This document shows positions 1-10,215 of a DNA stretch of 63,233 nt, in pieces. Where the stretch lies: NCBI RefSeq assembly GCF_002095385.1, contig NZ_MIPP01000022.1, positions 1 through 63,233 on the forward strand, given 5' to 3'. The DNA comes from Pantoea eucrina. Its GTDB lineage: Bacteria; Pseudomonadota; Gammaproteobacteria; Enterobacterales; Enterobacteriaceae. How positions within the stretch are numbered: the stretch's first letter is position 1; every line of letters starts with the position of its first letter. A program made the position numbers and the translations under genes. The notes beneath the pieces are model-generated. The model saw only the letters and a program-made list of their open reading frames with translations. It was not told the DNA's origin and ran no database searches.

Positions 1-194
1 TGACAAGTGTTTATTGCAAAAAAATAGCTGAGCGTCTCTTTTTTGAGCGAAAGCGCTAAAAGCAGGCATTATATGACCAATTAATGGCCAAAATGGCCTC
101 GTAAGAGGCACAAATCAACGTCATCGCCTGTAACTGCAATGCTATTCTTTTCTGATAATGCTGTTTGCCAGCACCACCAATAGAAGGATTTTCG

Positions 195-1598
195 ATGATT
201 CGTTCTGCGCGCAGTATGGCTGGCTTGCCGTGGATAGCCGCAATGGCGTTTTTTATGCAGGCACTCGACGCAACCATTCTTAATACAGCGCTGCCGGCCA
301 TTGCCACCAGCCTTGAACGCTCCCCCCTTGCTATGCAGTCCGCCGTTATCAGCTATACCCTGACTGTCGCTATGCTGATACCCGTCAGCGGCTGGCTGGC
401 CGATCGATTTGGCACGCGCCGTATTTTTATTATTGCCGTTTCACTGTTTACGCTGGGATCGCTGGCCTGTGCCCTGTCGGGCTCGCTGACTATTCTGGTG
501 GTGTCACGCATTGTGCAGGGCGTGGGCGGTGCCATGATGATGCCGGTGGCGCGTCTGGCTCTGCTGCGTGCCTATCCGCGCAGTGAACTGCTGCCGGTGC
601 TTAACTTTGTGACCATGCCGGGTCTGGTCGGGCCTATCCTCGGACCGATGCTGGGAGGCCTGCTGGTTACCTACGCCAGCTGGCACTGGATTTTCCTGAT
701 CAATATTCCCATTGGTATTGCCGGTATTTTTTACGCGCGTAAATATATGCCGGATTTCACAACGCCCAAGCGCCGCTTCGATTTTTCCGGCTTTCTTCTC
801 TTCGGCCTGGGGCTGGTGCTGATCTCAGTAGGCATTGAGCTTTTCGGCGAGCGCATTGTTGCATCATGGCAGGCGCTACTGGTGCTGTTTGGCGGCTTTG
901 CACTGCTGCTTCTTTATATAGTACATGCGCGGCGCCATCCCGCACCGCTGATCGGTCTGCCTATGTTCCGCACCCGTACATTTTCTGTCGGTATCCTCGG
1001 CAATATTGCGGCGCGTCTCGGAACCGGCTGTATTCCCTTTCTGATGCCGCTGATGCTGCAGGTGGGCTTTGGCTATCCGGCAATTATTGCAGGCTGCATG
1101 ATGGGGCCTACGGCGGTAGGCTCACTGCTTGCCAAATCGACGGTGACGCAGGTGCTGCGCCGCTTTGGCTATCGCCGGACCCTGGTGGGCATCACCATCA
1201 TTATCGGTATCCTGATCGCCAGCTTCTCGCTGCAGTCGCCGGGTGAGGGCGCAGTTATGCTGCTGATAGCGCTGTTTGTGCTGGGCATGGCAATGTCAAC
1301 GCAGTTCACCGCGATGAACACGATTACGCTGGCCGATCTGAATGATGACAACGCCAGCGGTGGCAACAGCGTACTGGCGGTAACGCAGCAGGTTTCTATC
1401 AGCTTTGGTGTTGCGGTCAGCGCGGCGGTGCTGCGCTTTTACCAGGATTTTGAAAGTACGACCGTGCAGCAGTTCCACGCTACGTTTCTGACGATGGGCG
1501 TCATTACCGTGCTGTCTGCCGCCGCGTTTCTGTTACTGCGGCCCGGCGACGGCCGTAACCTGATCGCCAACCGGGAAAAGAAAAAGAAAGCGGCTTAA
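195..1598 (+). CDS. hsrA: HsrA (YieO) DHA2-family MFS efflux transporter
   Basis: This encodes a 467-residue inner-membrane proton-driven transporter of the 14-TM DHA2 (EmrB/QacA) family. The sequence shows the MFS loop motif [11 protein letters not shown] near residue 75 and a run of hydrophobic segments ending in a basic tail. From memory it aligns over its full length with E. coli HsrA, a putative multidrug or homocysteine exporter. An upstream in-frame ATG at 165 exists, but the AGAAGGA ribosome site at 182-188 fits the ATG at 195. The gene converges on rbsR as in E. coli, and the two stop codons overlap (1595-1598). The substrate cannot be told from sequence. Confidence 0.93.
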   Translation: MIRSARSMAGLPWIAAMAFFMQALDATILNTALPAIATSLERSPLAMQSAVISYTLTVAMLIPVSGWLADRFGTRRIFIIAVSLFTLGSLACALSGSLTILVVSRIVQGVGGAMMMPVARLALLRAYPRSELLPVLNFVTMPGLVGPILGPMLGGLLVTYASWHWIFLINIPIGIAGIFYARKYMPDFTTPKRRFDFSGFLLFGLGLVLISVGIELFGERIVASWQALLVLFGGFALLLLYIVHARRHPAPLIGLPMFRTRTFSVGILGNIAARLGTGCIPFLMPLMLQVGFGYPAIIAGCMMGPTAVGSLLAKSTVTQVLRRFGYRRTLVGITIIIGILIASFSLQSPGEGAVMLLIALFVLGMAMSTQFTAMNTITLADLNDDNASGGNSVLAVTQQVSISFGVAVSAAVLRFYQDFESTTVQQFHATFLTMGVITVLSAAAFLLLRPGDGRNLIANREKKKKAA

Positions 1599-2587
1599 AC
1601 AGAACCGCGTTCCACCAGCTCCGGCGTCAGCACCAGCGTTTGCTGACTGGCGTCGGGCGCGCCCATGCGGTGAATCAATGTATCGATAGCCAGCTCGCCC
1701 AGCTCATCTTTTGGCTGATGTACCGTGGTCAGCGGCGGTGTCAGATAGCGGGCCAGTTCGATGTTGTCATATCCCATAACCGCAATATCCTGCGGTACCT
1801 GCAGGCCCGCCTGATACAACGCGTGATAGACGCCAACGGCCATCGCATCGTTACTGGTAAACACCGCCTCCGGTACCGGCTCCAGCGCCAGCAACTGCGT
1901 CATGGCATTGAATCCGCCCTGGAACTCAAAGTCGCCGTCAACCACATACCCATCAGGTACCGTTAAACCGTGCGCCGCCATCGCTTTATGAAAGCCTTCA
2001 AGACGAAGTCGCGCCGGCGTTTTGTCCTGCGGTCCCGCAATACAGGCAATACGCCGGTAGCCTCGTTCAATCAGATGGCGGGTCGCCATTTCGCCGCCCA
2101 GTAAGGCATTATCCTGAATGATATCGCCCCGTCCTTCAAACGGTGCCCAGTCCATCATTACCATCGGCACCGAGGGATAACGATTCAGGATCTCAGCCGA
2201 AGGCAGATGCGTCTCCGTGCACATCAGCAGCAGGCCATCCACGCGCTTTTGCATCAGCGTTTCCAGGCTGCGATTCATGCGCTCTTCATCCCCTTCGGTA
2301 TTGCACAGGATCAGGCTATAGCCGCGTTCGTAACAGCTGTTTTCCACGCCGCGCACGACCTCAGCATAGAAAGGGTTGCTGCTGGCCGTCAGTAACATAC
2401 CGATAGTACGCGTCTGCCTGATCTTCAGGCTGCGCGCCAGCGCCGAAGGGGCATAGTTCAGCTCACGGATGGCCTGTTCAACCTTTTCGCGCACCTGCTC
2501 GCTGACAAAGCGATTGTTATTGATCACATGCAAAACGGTAGAGGTGGAGACGCCCGCCTGACGGGCAACATCTTTCATGGTAGCCAA
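1595..2587 (-). CDS. rbsR: RbsR, LacI-family ribose operon repressor
   Basis: This 330-residue repressor of the ribose operon has an N-terminal LacI-type helix-turn-helix (residues 1-25) and hinge, followed by a periplasmic-binding-protein-like effector domain with segments such as [11 protein letters not shown] and [12 protein letters not shown]. It starts at a TTG codon. The sequence [12 protein letters not shown] matches the conserved family start, and the rbsK tail supplies an AGGA ribosome site. It is the last gene of rbsDACBKR, 4 bp after rbsK. The recognition helix reads [10 protein letters not shown] where relatives as I recall them have STSTVSHVIN; this Ser-to-Leu change is one base (TTG for TCG). 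Its presumed operators are upstream of rbsD. Confidence 0.96.
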   Translation of the reverse strand: MATMKDVARQAGVSTSTVLHVINNNRFVSEQVREKVEQAIRELNYAPSALARSLKIRQTRTIGMLLTASSNPFYAEVVRGVENSCYERGYSLILCNTEGDEERMNRSLETLMQKRVDGLLLMCTETHLPSAEILNRYPSVPMVMMDWAPFEGRGDIIQDNALLGGEMATRHLIERGYRRIACIAGPQDKTPARLRLEGFHKAMAAHGLTVPDGYVVDGDFEFQGGFNAMTQLLALEPVPEAVFTSNDAMAVGVYHALYQAGLQVPQDIAVMGYDNIELARYLTPPLTTVHQPKDELGELAIDTLIHRMGAPDASQQTLVLTPELVERGSV

Positions 2588-2591
2588 GCGC

Positions 2592-3521
2592 TTATTCCTG
2601 TTGCTGCAGGAAAGCGTCGATTTCGCGGCGCCACGGTACAGCAGGCTGAGCGCCGGGCCGCGTCACGGCAATCGCCGCTGCCGCATGCGCAAACCGTACC
2701 GCATCATGCATCGTCATGCCTTCCAGCCGCGCGGTAATAAAAGCACCGTTGAAGGTGTCACCTGCGGCAATGGTGTCAACGGCCTGTACGTTAAAACCAG
2801 GAATGCGCTCGCCGTTACCCTGTTCGCTCAGCCATACGCCGCGCCGCCCCAGCGTAATCAGCACGGTGCGGATCCCTTTGGCATGCAGCACCTGCGCTGC
2901 CTGTGCGGCCTCAGCGTCACTGGTAACGGCAATCCCGGTCAGGATCTCCGCTTCGGTTTCGTTAGGCGTAATGATGTCAATCTGTGCCAGCAATTCATCC
3001 GTCAGCCTGGTCGCAGGGGCCGGATTGAGGATCACCTGCGTGCCGTGCTGTCGCGCAAGCTGCGCTGCCGTCAGCACGCTTTCCAGCGGGGATTCCAGCT
3101 GCATCAGCAGCGCCTCAGCGTCAGCGATCACCTGCTGATGACGCCGTACATAGTCTGGCGTCAGCGCGGCGTTCGCGCCGGCATAAATGCCGATGTTGTT
3201 TTCACCTTCACCGTTGACGAAGATCATCGCCACGCCGGTTGCCTCTGACGGGATGGCTTCAACCGGCGTGATATCAATATTGTCGCGCTGCAGCTGTTCA
3301 CAGATGCGTTCGCCCGTGTCATCGCCACCTACACAGGCGATAAAGGCGATATCAGCACCCGCGCGTCCGGCTGCCACCGCCTGATTAGCGCCTTTGCCGC
3401 CAAACGCAATCTGATACGCCTTACCGATAACGGTTTCACCGGGGCGCGGGAAGTGACTCAGGTTCAGGATATGATCGGCGTTGATGCTGCCCATTACCGC
3501 CAGTTTTGCGCATTTACTCAT
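2592..3521 (-). CDS. rbsK: RbsK ribokinase
   Basis: Cytoplasmic PfkB-family kinase that phosphorylates D-ribose to ribose 5-phosphate with ATP. Visible signatures are the N-terminal [10 protein letters not shown], the glycine-rich [16 protein letters not shown] and the C-terminal motif [13 protein letters not shown], which holds the catalytic Asp and anion hole. I chose the ATG at 3521 over an upstream GTG at 3548 because it gives 309 residues, the E. coli length, and a start that aligns with the family. It lies between rbsB and rbsR in the ribose operon. A hairpin between rbsB and rbsK probably lowers its expression relative to the binding protein. Confidence 0.96.
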   Translation of the reverse strand: MSKCAKLAVMGSINADHILNLSHFPRPGETVIGKAYQIAFGGKGANQAVAAGRAGADIAFIACVGGDDTGERICEQLQRDNIDITPVEAIPSEATGVAMIFVNGEGENNIGIYAGANAALTPDYVRRHQQVIADAEALLMQLESPLESVLTAAQLARQHGTQVILNPAPATRLTDELLAQIDIITPNETEAEILTGIAVTSDAEAAQAAQVLHAKGIRTVLITLGRRGVWLSEQGNGERIPGFNVQAVDTIAAGDTFNGAFITARLEGMTMHDAVRFAHAAAAIAVTRPGAQPAVPWRREIDAFLQQQE

Positions 3522-3541
3522 AGGGAGAGATCCAGGAAGTT

Positions 3542-3562
3542 GCGTCACCCTGAGGGTGACGC
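3542..3562 (-). terminator. intercistronic hairpin between rbsB and rbsK
   Basis: A near-perfect inverted repeat, GCGTCACCCT and AGGGTGACGC around one central base, folds into a stem of about 8 bp with a small loop. It sits in the 63-bp gap after rbsB. It has no clear U-run on the minus strand, so it is better read as an RNA-stabilising or attenuating hairpin protecting the rbsB 3' end than as a full terminator. E. coli is reported to make the 3'-derived sRNA RbsZ here; I cannot tell whether that holds in this strain. Confidence 0.55.
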
Positions 3563-3584
3563 GAGGCCACGCTTTTCTTTGGTT

Positions 3585-4460
3585 TTATTTAGTGACGAGT
3601 TTCAGGTCAACCGGGTTGATCGCCTGCACTTTTTCACCTTTCAGCACTTTGTCTGCGGTATCCACGCCAATCATACCAATCTTATCCGGCATCTGCGCCA
3701 CGGTTGCGGTCAGTTTACCGGACTCTACCGCTTTCACGCCGTCAGCCGTACCATCAAATCCAACCACCAGCACATCGGTTTTACCGGCGGTCTGCAGCGC
3801 ACGCAGCGCACCCAGCGCCATCTCATCGTTTTGTGCAAACACCGCCTGCACATCCGGATGCGCCTGCAGCAGGTTCTGCATCACGTTCAGCCCTTTAGTA
3901 CGATCGAAGTCAGCCGGCTGACTGGCAAGAATAGCAAATTTGTGCGCATCAGCGGCCTGCTTGAAACCTTCACCGCGCTCGCGTGCGGCTGATGTGCCGG
4001 CGATGCCCTGCAGCTCAATGATTTTTGCGCCGTCACCCACTTTTTTCGCAATAAAATCGCCCGCCATTTTACCGCCAAAGCGGTTGTCAGAGGCGACGTG
4101 GCTCACTACCTTGCCCTGTGCTGCCATACGGTCCAGCGTGATCACCGGGATATTTGCCTGGTTAGCCATTTTTACGGCGTTGCCAACAGCGTCGGAATCT
4201 GTCGGGTTGATCAGCAGCAGCTTAGTGCCGCGAACGGTCAGATCCTGCACGTTAGCCAGCTCTTTTGCCGGGTTGTTCTGGGAGTCCAGCACCACCAGGT
4301 TGTAGCCAAGCTTGTCCGCTTCTTTCTGAGCGCCATCTTTAAGCGAGACAAAGAAGGGGTTATTGAGGGTAGAAACCACCAGCGCAATCGTATCCTTGGC
4401 CATTGCGCCGGCACTCAGGGTGGCACCAAGAATGACGGCCAGTGCAGTTAATTTTTTCAT
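3585..4460 (-). CDS. rbsB: RbsB periplasmic D-ribose-binding protein
   Basis: Substrate-binding protein of the ribose ABC importer, also the ribose signal for chemoreceptor Trg in E. coli. It has a 291-residue precursor with a signal peptide of about 21 residues (basic MKK, hydrophobic core, AMA before KDTIALVV). The mature part is a type I periplasmic-binding fold with [24 protein letters not shown] and [15 protein letters not shown], the segments that contact ribose in relatives. It is a few residues shorter than E. coli RbsB, in the signal peptide. It lies downstream of rbsC and is followed by a hairpin, consistent with high expression of the soluble component. Confidence 0.97.
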   Translation of the reverse strand: MKKLTALAVILGATLSAGAMAKDTIALVVSTLNNPFFVSLKDGAQKEADKLGYNLVVLDSQNNPAKELANVQDLTVRGTKLLLINPTDSDAVGNAVKMANQANIPVITLDRMAAQGKVVSHVASDNRFGGKMAGDFIAKKVGDGAKIIELQGIAGTSAARERGEGFKQAADAHKFAILASQPADFDRTKGLNVMQNLLQAHPDVQAVFAQNDEMALGALRALQTAGKTDVLVVGFDGTADGVKAVESGKLTATVAQMPDKIGMIGVDTADKVLKGEKVQAINPVDLKLVTK

Positions 4461-4487
4461 TTACAGGATCCTGTGTGAGGGTCAGAG

Positions 4488-5459
4488 TTATTTACTGCTT
4501 TTGTTATCTACCAGCACCGCCAGTAAAATCACGACGGCTTTAACAATCATCTGGTAGTAGGAAGATACGCCCATCAGGTTCAGGCCATTATTCAGGAAGC
4601 CCAGAATCAGCGCGCCAATCAGCGTACCCATAATACGGCCTTTACCACCTGCCAGGCTGGTGCCGCCCAGGACCACAGCCGCAATCGCATCCAGTTCATA
4701 ACCGGTGCCAGCCGTAGGCTGTGCTGAGGAGAGACGGGCCACTTCAATCGTGCCTGCCAGCGCCGCCAGCAGTCCGCTCAGCGCATAGACGGTAATTTTG
4801 ACGCGGTTAACGCTGATACCTGACAGACGGGTAGCGGCTTCATTACCGCCCAGCGCATAAATATAGCGACCGAGGCGGGTGTGATGCAGCATGTACCACG
4901 CCAGCGCGAATACCAGTGCCATCAGCCATACCGGCGTCGGGATCCCCAGCGGGCGACCAATACCGAACCAGCCAAACAGATCGGCGTTTTCACTGAAGCC
5001 GGTATTCACCGGACTGCCGTCGGTATAGACCATGGTGACACCGCGCAGCAGCAGCATCATTACCAGCGTGGCGATAAACGCCTGCACCCTGCCGCGCGCG
5101 ACTATCACGCCGGTGATGCCGCCAATAAACGCGCCCAGCGCCAGAGAAGCGGCAACGGCAACCAGTGCATTGACCTCCATGCCGACAATAGACGCGGCAA
5201 CCGCACCGGTAAGCGCCAGCAGCGATCCCACTGACAGGTCGATGCCTGACGTCAGGATCACCAGCGTCATGCCCACTGCCATAATGGCGTTGACCGAGGT
5301 CTGCTGCAGAATGTTGAACATGTTGGCCAGCGTAAAGAAGTTCGGGCTCTGGCTGGCGACCACGACGATCAGCACAATCAGCGCAATCAGTGACTTCTGC
5401 TCCAGCAGCCAGCTTTTGCTGAACCAGCGGCGGCTGGCGGGTAGGGTTTGGGTACTCAT
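4488..5459 (-). CDS. rbsC: RbsC ribose ABC transporter permease
   Basis: Inner-membrane permease of the ribose importer (BPD_transp_2 family), 323 residues with about ten hydrophobic segments. The Gly/Ala-rich cytoplasmic coupling region [18 protein letters not shown] and the conserved [16 protein letters not shown] are present. The start overlaps the rbsA stop by 4 bp (ATGA type), which couples translation. It works as a dimer with RbsA as the ATPase and RbsB as the receptor. Confidence 0.97.
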   Translation of the reverse strand: MSTQTLPASRRWFSKSWLLEQKSLIALIVLIVVVASQSPNFFTLANMFNILQQTSVNAIMAVGMTLVILTSGIDLSVGSLLALTGAVAASIVGMEVNALVAVAASLALGAFIGGITGVIVARGRVQAFIATLVMMLLLRGVTMVYTDGSPVNTGFSENADLFGWFGIGRPLGIPTPVWLMALVFALAWYMLHHTRLGRYIYALGGNEAATRLSGISVNRVKITVYALSGLLAALAGTIEVARLSSAQPTAGTGYELDAIAAVVLGGTSLAGGKGRIMGTLIGALILGFLNNGLNLMGVSSYYQMIVKAVVILLAVLVDNKSSK

Positions 5460-6964
5460 ACGACTAAATCCTCGCTGTGTTGCTTACCGACCGCCGCCGC
5501 CATCAGGGATTCCTGGGTAGCCTGCTCGCGGGAAAATTCGCCACTGATATGGCCTTCATGCATCACCAGAATGCGATCGCTCATGCCCAGCACTTCCGGC
5601 ATTTCCGATGACACCAGAATGATGCTCAGCCCTTCCGCTTTGAACTGATTAATTAACTGATAAATCTCTTTTTTGGCACCTACATCGACACCGCGCGTGG
5701 GTTCATCCAGGATCAGCACGTCCGGACGGGTCATCAGGCCGCGGGCAATCGCCACCTTTTGCTGATTACCGCCGGAGAGCAGGCCAATTGGCTGCATCAT
5801 TGAGGGCGTCTTTACATTGAACAGGCGGATAAAATCGCCTACCGCCAGCTGCTCTTCCGCATGTTTCAGGTTACCGCCGGCGTGGCTGAAATAGCGCAGC
5901 GCCGTCAGCGACATGTTCTCTTTTACCGACATTCCGAGCACCAGTCCGTCACGCTTACGATCTTCAGAGATATAAACGATACCGCTGGCGAGCCCCTCCT
6001 GCGGCGAACGTACGGTCACAGTACGGCCATTCAGCGTGACGCTGCCGCTGCGGCGCGGCAGGGCGCCATACAGCACTTTCATCAGCTCAGTGCGCCCGGC
6101 CCCCATCAGCCCTGAAATCCCCAGAATTTCGCCTTTGCGCAGGATAAAGCTGACATCCTCCACGCCTGAGCCACAGAGCTTTTCAACCTGCAGGCGGATT
6201 TCACCGGGCGATTGATCGAGATGGGGATACTGATCTTCCAGCTTGCGTCCCACCATCATCTCAATCAGCTGCTCTTCGCTCAGATCGCTGACGGCGCGCT
6301 CGGCAATAAACTGCCCGTCACGGAATACGGTTACGTCATCGCAGATCTCAAAAATTTCTTTCATGCGGTGCGAGATATAGACAATGCCGCACCCCTGCGC
6401 TTTCAGTTCGTTAATAACGTGAAACAGCGACAGCGTTTCGGTATCCGTCAGCGCATCCGTCGGCTCATCCATGATGATGACGCGTGATTCAAAACTCAGT
6501 ACTTTGGCAATCTCTACCATCTGCTGATCGCCAATTGAGAGATCGCCCACCAGTTTGTGGCTGCTGAAACGCAGGTTAAGACGCTTAAGCAGCGCCTCTG
6601 CCTCACGATGCATCTTTTTCCAGTCGATACGGCCAAACCGGTTTATAAACTCCCGGCCGAGGAAAATATTCTCCGCCACGCTCAGCTGCGGGATCAGATT
6701 AAGCTCCTGGTGAATAATGCCGATGCCTGCCTCCTGCGACGCCTTTGGGCCGGAGAACGCAACAGGTTCGCCCAGCCACTGCAGCGAGCCGGCGTCCATG
6801 GTGTAGATGCCGGTCAGCACCTTCATCATGGTGGATTTACCGGCCCCGTTTTCGCCCACCAGCGCCATAACGCGCCCCGGGTAGACCGCCAGCGAGGCAC
6901 CATTCAGCGCCTTTACGCCAGGAAACGACTTTTCGATTCCTTTAAGTTGCAGTAAGGGTTGCAT
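5456..6964 (-). CDS. rbsA: RbsA ribose ABC transporter ATP-binding protein
   Basis: Tandem ABC ATPase of the ribose importer, 502 residues. The N-terminal cassette has a full Walker A (GENGAGKS, about residues 37-44), the signature LSIGDQQ and the Walker [11 protein letters not shown]. The C-terminal cassette has the degenerate [10 protein letters not shown] in place of Walker A plus [13 protein letters not shown] and [13 protein letters not shown], which is normal for sugar importers of the RbsA/MglA type. It sits 7 bp after rbsD and overlaps rbsC by 4 bp. Confidence 0.97.
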   Translation of the reverse strand: MQPLLQLKGIEKSFPGVKALNGASLAVYPGRVMALVGENGAGKSTMMKVLTGIYTMDAGSLQWLGEPVAFSGPKASQEAGIGIIHQELNLIPQLSVAENIFLGREFINRFGRIDWKKMHREAEALLKRLNLRFSSHKLVGDLSIGDQQMVEIAKVLSFESRVIIMDEPTDALTDTETLSLFHVINELKAQGCGIVYISHRMKEIFEICDDVTVFRDGQFIAERAVSDLSEEQLIEMMVGRKLEDQYPHLDQSPGEIRLQVEKLCGSGVEDVSFILRKGEILGISGLMGAGRTELMKVLYGALPRRSGSVTLNGRTVTVRSPQEGLASGIVYISEDRKRDGLVLGMSVKENMSLTALRYFSHAGGNLKHAEEQLAVGDFIRLFNVKTPSMMQPIGLLSGGNQQKVAIARGLMTRPDVLILDEPTRGVDVGAKKEIYQLINQFKAEGLSIILVSSEMPEVLGMSDRILVMHEGHISGEFSREQATQESLMAAAVGKQHSEDLVV

Positions 6965-6971
6965 AGCGGCC

Positions 6972-7391
6972 TCAGAAGGTGACGCCGGCGCTCAGGATGA
7001 CATTCGCATACGGAGAACACTCTCCGCTGCGAATGACCGCCTGGCTGCACTGCGTCTGTTGTTTGAACTGTTCATGACTGATGTAACGGACGGTGATGCT
7101 ATTCCCCTGGTGCTGTTGCAACGCTTCGAGCACGGCGAGCAGCTGGCTGTGAAGCTGCGGATTATGTTCTTTTATCTCCTCCGCAATCAGGGCGCTTTCT
7201 ACCTGCATCTCCTGTGTGACTACCTCCACAACCTGTAAAAATCCGGGCGTACCGGGCGTTAACGCCAGGTCAATACGCCGGGGGCCGTGCGGAACAGGCA
7301 GGCCCGCGTCCGCAATAGTCAGCGTATCAGTATGCCCGAGGCGGGCAATCACATGAGAGAGTTCAGCGTGTAACAGGCGACCTTTTTTCAT
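6972..7391 (-). CDS. rbsD: RbsD D-ribose pyranase
   Basis: Cytoplasmic RbsD/FucU-family mutarotase that converts beta-pyranose ribose to the furanose form used by RbsK. It has 139 residues, the E. coli length, when started at the ATG at 7391 ([11 protein letters not shown]); a GTG three codons upstream is possible but less likely. The conserved LGHTDTL, DAGLPVP and [13 protein letters not shown] segments, which hold the catalytic His/Asp and the sugar-binding C terminus, are intact. It is the first gene of the ribose operon, directly downstream of the RbsR operator. Confidence 0.96.
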   Translation of the reverse strand: MKKGRLLHAELSHVIARLGHTDTLTIADAGLPVPHGPRRIDLALTPGTPGFLQVVEVVTQEMQVESALIAEEIKEHNPQLHSQLLAVLEALQQHQGNSITVRYISHEQFKQQTQCSQAVIRSGECSPYANVILSAGVTF

Positions 7392-7400
7392 TTCATCCAC

Positions 7401-7500
7401 TCCACAGCGAACGTTTCGCTGTGGAGCAGTGTATAAAAGCAGTATAGTAACGCAATGACACCATCACGGAAGTGTGATCGCCATCGAAACGTTTCGCTGT
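7401..7500 (-). promoter_or_regulatory. rbs operon promoter and RbsR operators
   Basis: Two RbsR-type operators flank the presumed promoter. The proximal one (7401-7425) is a 25-bp palindrome around CAGCGAACGTTTCGCTG with one mismatched pair. The distal one contains the perfect 12-mer CGAAACGTTTCG at 7485-7496. On the minus strand TATACT (7446-7441) is a plausible -10. TGTGATCGCCATCGAA at 7473-7488 resembles a half-conserved CRP site. The E. coli rbs promoter is known to be CRP-activated and RbsR-repressed; the paired-operator arrangement suggests looping, which is inference. Confidence 0.75.
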
Positions 7501-7572
7501 CAGCCGGAAAAAATTTGGGTAAGGGAGTACAGAGAGGCAGGGAGCAGGATGATATGGGCCCATCAGAATGAA

Positions 7573-7597
7573 TGAAGCCACTCAGGCAGTGGCTTCA
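7573..7597 (-). terminator. terminator-like hairpin after ygiW
   Basis: A perfect 10-bp inverted repeat (TGAAGCCACT and AGTGGCTTCA, loop of 5) lies 8 bp after the ygiW stop. On the minus strand it is followed by ATTCATTCT, a weak U-rich tail, so it probably ends ygiW transcription before the ribose promoter. Confidence 0.6.
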
Positions 7598-7605
7598 CAG
7601 TGTGC

Positions 7606-8004
7606 TTATGGCAGTTTGCGAACCTGTTTCACATCAAGCTCAGTGGCATTGAAATCTTTATCCAGCTCGCCCGTCAGTTCGACGCGATCTTTTGGCGTAA
7701 TGGTCACGCCGTTCCAGCGCTTGTGGTCAATTTCCACTTTCATGGTGCCGCTGCTGTCGCGGAACAGATAATCTTCATCGCCAGTCTGCTTTTCCAGCGT
7801 CCCGCGCACGGTGATCCAGCTGTCATCTTTCATCTCTTCAGCCTGTTTTACCGTCACGACGCTGGCTTCGCCCGCTTTAAAACCGCCCGCCTGATTACTT
7901 TGTGCGGCTGGCGCAGCGGGATCCATAAAGCCGCCCTGCGGCGCAGCAAGTACCGGTGCGGTGGCCAGGGCAATCAGGGTCAGTAACGCGATACGTGTTT
8001 TCAT
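7606..8004 (-). CDS. ygiW: YgiW/VisP-type periplasmic OB-fold (BOF) stress protein
   Basis: A 132-residue secreted protein with a signal peptide of about 20 residues (cleavage before APQGG), a short low-complexity Pro/Ala/Gln segment and a C-terminal BOF domain (about residues 50-130) with the strand pattern WITVRGTLEKQ, YLFRDSSGTMKVEI and VELTGELDKD. Members in E. coli and Salmonella (YgiW, VisP, YdeI) are linked to tolerance of peroxide, cationic peptides and membrane stress. As in E. coli it is transcribed divergently from qseBC, sharing a 178-bp control region, so QseB control is likely. Confidence 0.88.
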   Translation of the reverse strand: MKTRIALLTLIALATAPVLAAPQGGFMDPAAPAAQSNQAGGFKAGEASVVTVKQAEEMKDDSWITVRGTLEKQTGDEDYLFRDSSGTMKVEIDHKRWNGVTITPKDRVELTGELDKDFNATELDVKQVRKLP

Positions 8005-8057
8005 TAGTTACCTCATTTCTGTGAACAGGTGGAATATCAGCAGTAGACCAGAGAGTT

Positions 8058-8074
8058 CTTAACAGGATCTTAAG
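8058..8074 (+). promoter_or_regulatory. PmrA/QseB-type box in the ygiW-qseB intergenic region
   Basis: CTTAACAGGATCTTAAG consists of two CTTAA(C/G) half-sites five bases apart, one helical turn between repeat starts, which is the known PmrA box layout (YTTAAK-N5-YTTAAK). It lies 109 bp before qseB and 54 bp before ygiW. QseB is reported to autoregulate and to share targets with PmrA, so this is a candidate site for either regulator. The site is seen; the binding is inferred. Confidence 0.6.
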
Positions 8075-8182
8075 GAGCGCTGTTTTTTATCGTTGCGTGA
8101 AAAATAGCTGAAAATCGCGCTGCTGGCCTGTACAAGCTCGGACGGGCTTCGTATAACTCGCCTGTAGCCGGGGGAGAGCACA

Positions 8183-8845
8183 ATGCGAATTCTGTTGATT
8201 GAAGATGACACGCTGATTGGCGACGGGCTGAAGGTTGGCCTGACAAAACTGGGATTCAGCGTCGACTGGTTTATATCCGGTGAGGCCGGATGTCAGGCGC
8301 TGAGCGCAGCGCCCTGGGATGCAGTGGTGCTGGATCTGTCGCTGCCGGAACGCGACGGGCTGGAGATCCTGCGCCAGTGGCGCGCTGCAGGCGCGGATAT
8401 TCCGGTGCTGATCCTCACCGCGCGCGACGCACTGGACCAGCGCGTACAGGGTTTACAGCTGGGCGCCGATGACTATCTCTGCAAACCGTTCGCCCTCACC
8501 GAAGTGGCTGCGCGCCTGCAGGCGCTGATCCGCCGGCGGCATGGTCAGCTGCAGCCGGAGCTGCGGCACGGCAATGTTGTCATGCAGCCCGCCAGCCACA
8601 GCGTTCTGCTCAATGGCGAACCGCTTGAACTGAAAAGCCGCGAACTGGCGCTGCTGGAGCTGTTTCTGCGACATCCGGCTCAGGTGCTGACGCGCAGCCA
8701 GCTTGAAGAGAAGCTCTACAGCTGGGATGACGATGTCTCCAGCAACGCGGTTGAGGTACATATTCATCATCTGCGCAAAAAGCTGGGCAGCCAGTTTATC
8801 CGCACCGTGCACGGTATTGGCTATACGCTGGGAGCGGCAGAATGA
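8183..8845 (+). CDS. qseB: QseB response regulator
   Basis: OmpR/PhoB-family response regulator of 220 residues. The receiver domain (1-115) has the acidic pair EDD, the phospho-acceptor Asp51 in VLDLSLP and Lys in DDYLCKPF. The C-terminal winged helix (about 125-217) ends with [15 protein letters not shown] and HGIGYTLG. Similarity over the whole length is highest, by memory, to E. coli QseB rather than PmrA. It starts at ATG 8183 behind a strong GGGGGAGA site and overlaps qseC by 4 bp. In E. coli ygiW-qseBC lies elsewhere on the chromosome; here it lies between rbs and kup. Confidence 0.92.
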   Translation: MRILLIEDDTLIGDGLKVGLTKLGFSVDWFISGEAGCQALSAAPWDAVVLDLSLPERDGLEILRQWRAAGADIPVLILTARDALDQRVQGLQLGADDYLCKPFALTEVAARLQALIRRRHGQLQPELRHGNVVMQPASHSVLLNGEPLELKSRELALLELFLRHPAQVLTRSQLEEKLYSWDDDVSSNAVEVHIHHLRKKLGSQFIRTVHGIGYTLGAAE

Positions 8846-10215
8846 GCCTGTTTGTCCGGCTGGCGATCGGCTTTGTGCTGCTGATCCTGCTGTGCGGTGC
8901 CAGCGCCGGCTGGAGCGCATGGCAGCAGACGCGCGACACGGTTAATGAACTGTTTGATACCCAGCAGATGCTGTTTGCCAAACGGCTGCTGGCGCTCGAT
9001 CCCACCAGCCTGCATCAGGCTGTATTACCCCGAACCAAAGCCCTTTTACGCCATCACCGCGGCGATCAGGATGATGACGCTCTGGCATTTGCGGTGTTCC
9101 GCACCGACGGTACGCCGCTGCTCAACGACGGCGAGAACGGGCGCGGGTTATCGTTCGATACGCGACGCGACGGCTTTCGTGACGGGCAGCTGCGTGACGA
9201 CGATGAGCGCTGGCGTCTGCTCTGGCTGACGTCACCCGATAAACAGTATCGCGTGGTAGTGGGGCAGGAGCAGGAGTACCGGGATGATATGACGCTCGAT
9301 CTGGCGTCCGCCGCCCTGCTGCCGTGGCTTGTCGCGATGCCGTTTATGCTGCTGCTGCTGCTCTTGCTGGTGTGGTATGAACTGCGGCCGCTGAAGCAGC
9401 TGGCGCACCGGCTGCAGCAGCGTGCGCCGGATGACGCGACCACGCTGCCGGTTACGCATCTGCCGCGTGAGGTACAGCCGCTGGTAGCGGCGCTCAACGA
9501 TCTCTTCGGACGCACGGCGCAGCTGGTACAGCGCGAGCGTCGCTTCACCTCCGATGCCGCCCATGAACTGCGCAGCCCGCTGGCTGCCCTGCGCGTGCAA
9601 AGTGAGGTGATCCAGCTGGCCGAAGATGATGAGCAGGTGCGACGGCGGGCGCTGCAGCAGCTCGATAGCGGTATTATCCGTGCGACCCGGCTGGTGGATC
9701 AGCTGCTGACGCTGTCGCGCGTTGAAGCGGACGATCTGCGCAGTGAATTTCAGCCGGTCGCGCTGCTCCCGCTGCTGCAGGCGCTGGTCGCTGAACATCT
9801 GCCGCAGGCCGCCGCGCAGCAGACAGAGATAACACTGACCAGCGATGCTGCGCCGGTGATGAACGGTCATCCGCTGCTGCTGGGCCTGATGATACGTAAT
9901 CTGCTGGATAATGCGCTGCGCTATGCGCCGGCACAGAGCCGGATAGCGCTGCGGCTGGGGACGGACAGCATAGTGATAGAAGATAATGGTGCGGGCGTAT
10001 CGGACGAGCAGCTGGCGCGGCTCGGCGAACGCTTCTGGCGCCCGCCCGGCCAAACACAGAACGGCAGCGGCCTGGGGCTGTCGATTGTGAAAAATATTGC
10101 GCAGCTGCACGACCTGCAGCTGCACTTCAGTCACGCCGTGCCGCAGGGGCTGCGCATCACGCTAATCCGGCAACGCAGCGGCGCTAAATCTCGACCTGCG
10201 TACCCAGCTCGATAA
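8842..10215 (+). CDS. qseC: QseC sensor histidine kinase
   Basis: Membrane sensor kinase of 457 residues. It has a first TM helix at about 5-27, a periplasmic sensor domain to about 155, a second TM helix at about 157-178, and a linker. The kinase core follows: H-box [13 protein letters not shown] with His241, N-box [13 protein letters not shown]1 IEDNGAGV and G2 GSGLGLSIV. It is the partner of QseB, with an ATGA overlap. In enterics QseC responds to autoinducer-3 or catecholamines and to periplasmic conditions; the ligand here is unknown. The last 32 bp overlap the 3' end of convergent kup. Confidence 0.92.
   Translation: MSLFVRLAIGFVLLILLCGASAGWSAWQQTRDTVNELFDTQQMLFAKRLLALDPTSLHQAVLPRTKALLRHHRGDQDDDALAFAVFRTDGTPLLNDGENGRGLSFDTRRDGFRDGQLRDDDERWRLLWLTSPDKQYRVVVGQEQEYRDDMTLDLASAALLPWLVAMPFMLLLLLLLVWYELRPLKQLAHRLQQRAPDDATTLPVTHLPREVQPLVAALNDLFGRTAQLVQRERRFTSDAAHELRSPLAALRVQSEVIQLAEDDEQVRRRALQQLDSGIIRATRLVDQLLTLSRVEADDLRSEFQPVALLPLLQALVAEHLPQAAAQQTEITLTSDAAPVMNGHPLLLGLMIRNLLDNALRYAPAQSRIALRLGTDSIVIEDNGAGVSDEQLARLGERFWRPPGQTQNGSGLGLSIVKNIAQLHDLQLHFSHAVPQGLRITLIRQRSGAKSRPAYPAR

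Noticed and set aside
1..194. Possible 3' end of another gene upstream of hsrA
   Set aside because: No frame shows recognisable protein sequence; only AT-rich DNA and short inverted repeats are visible.
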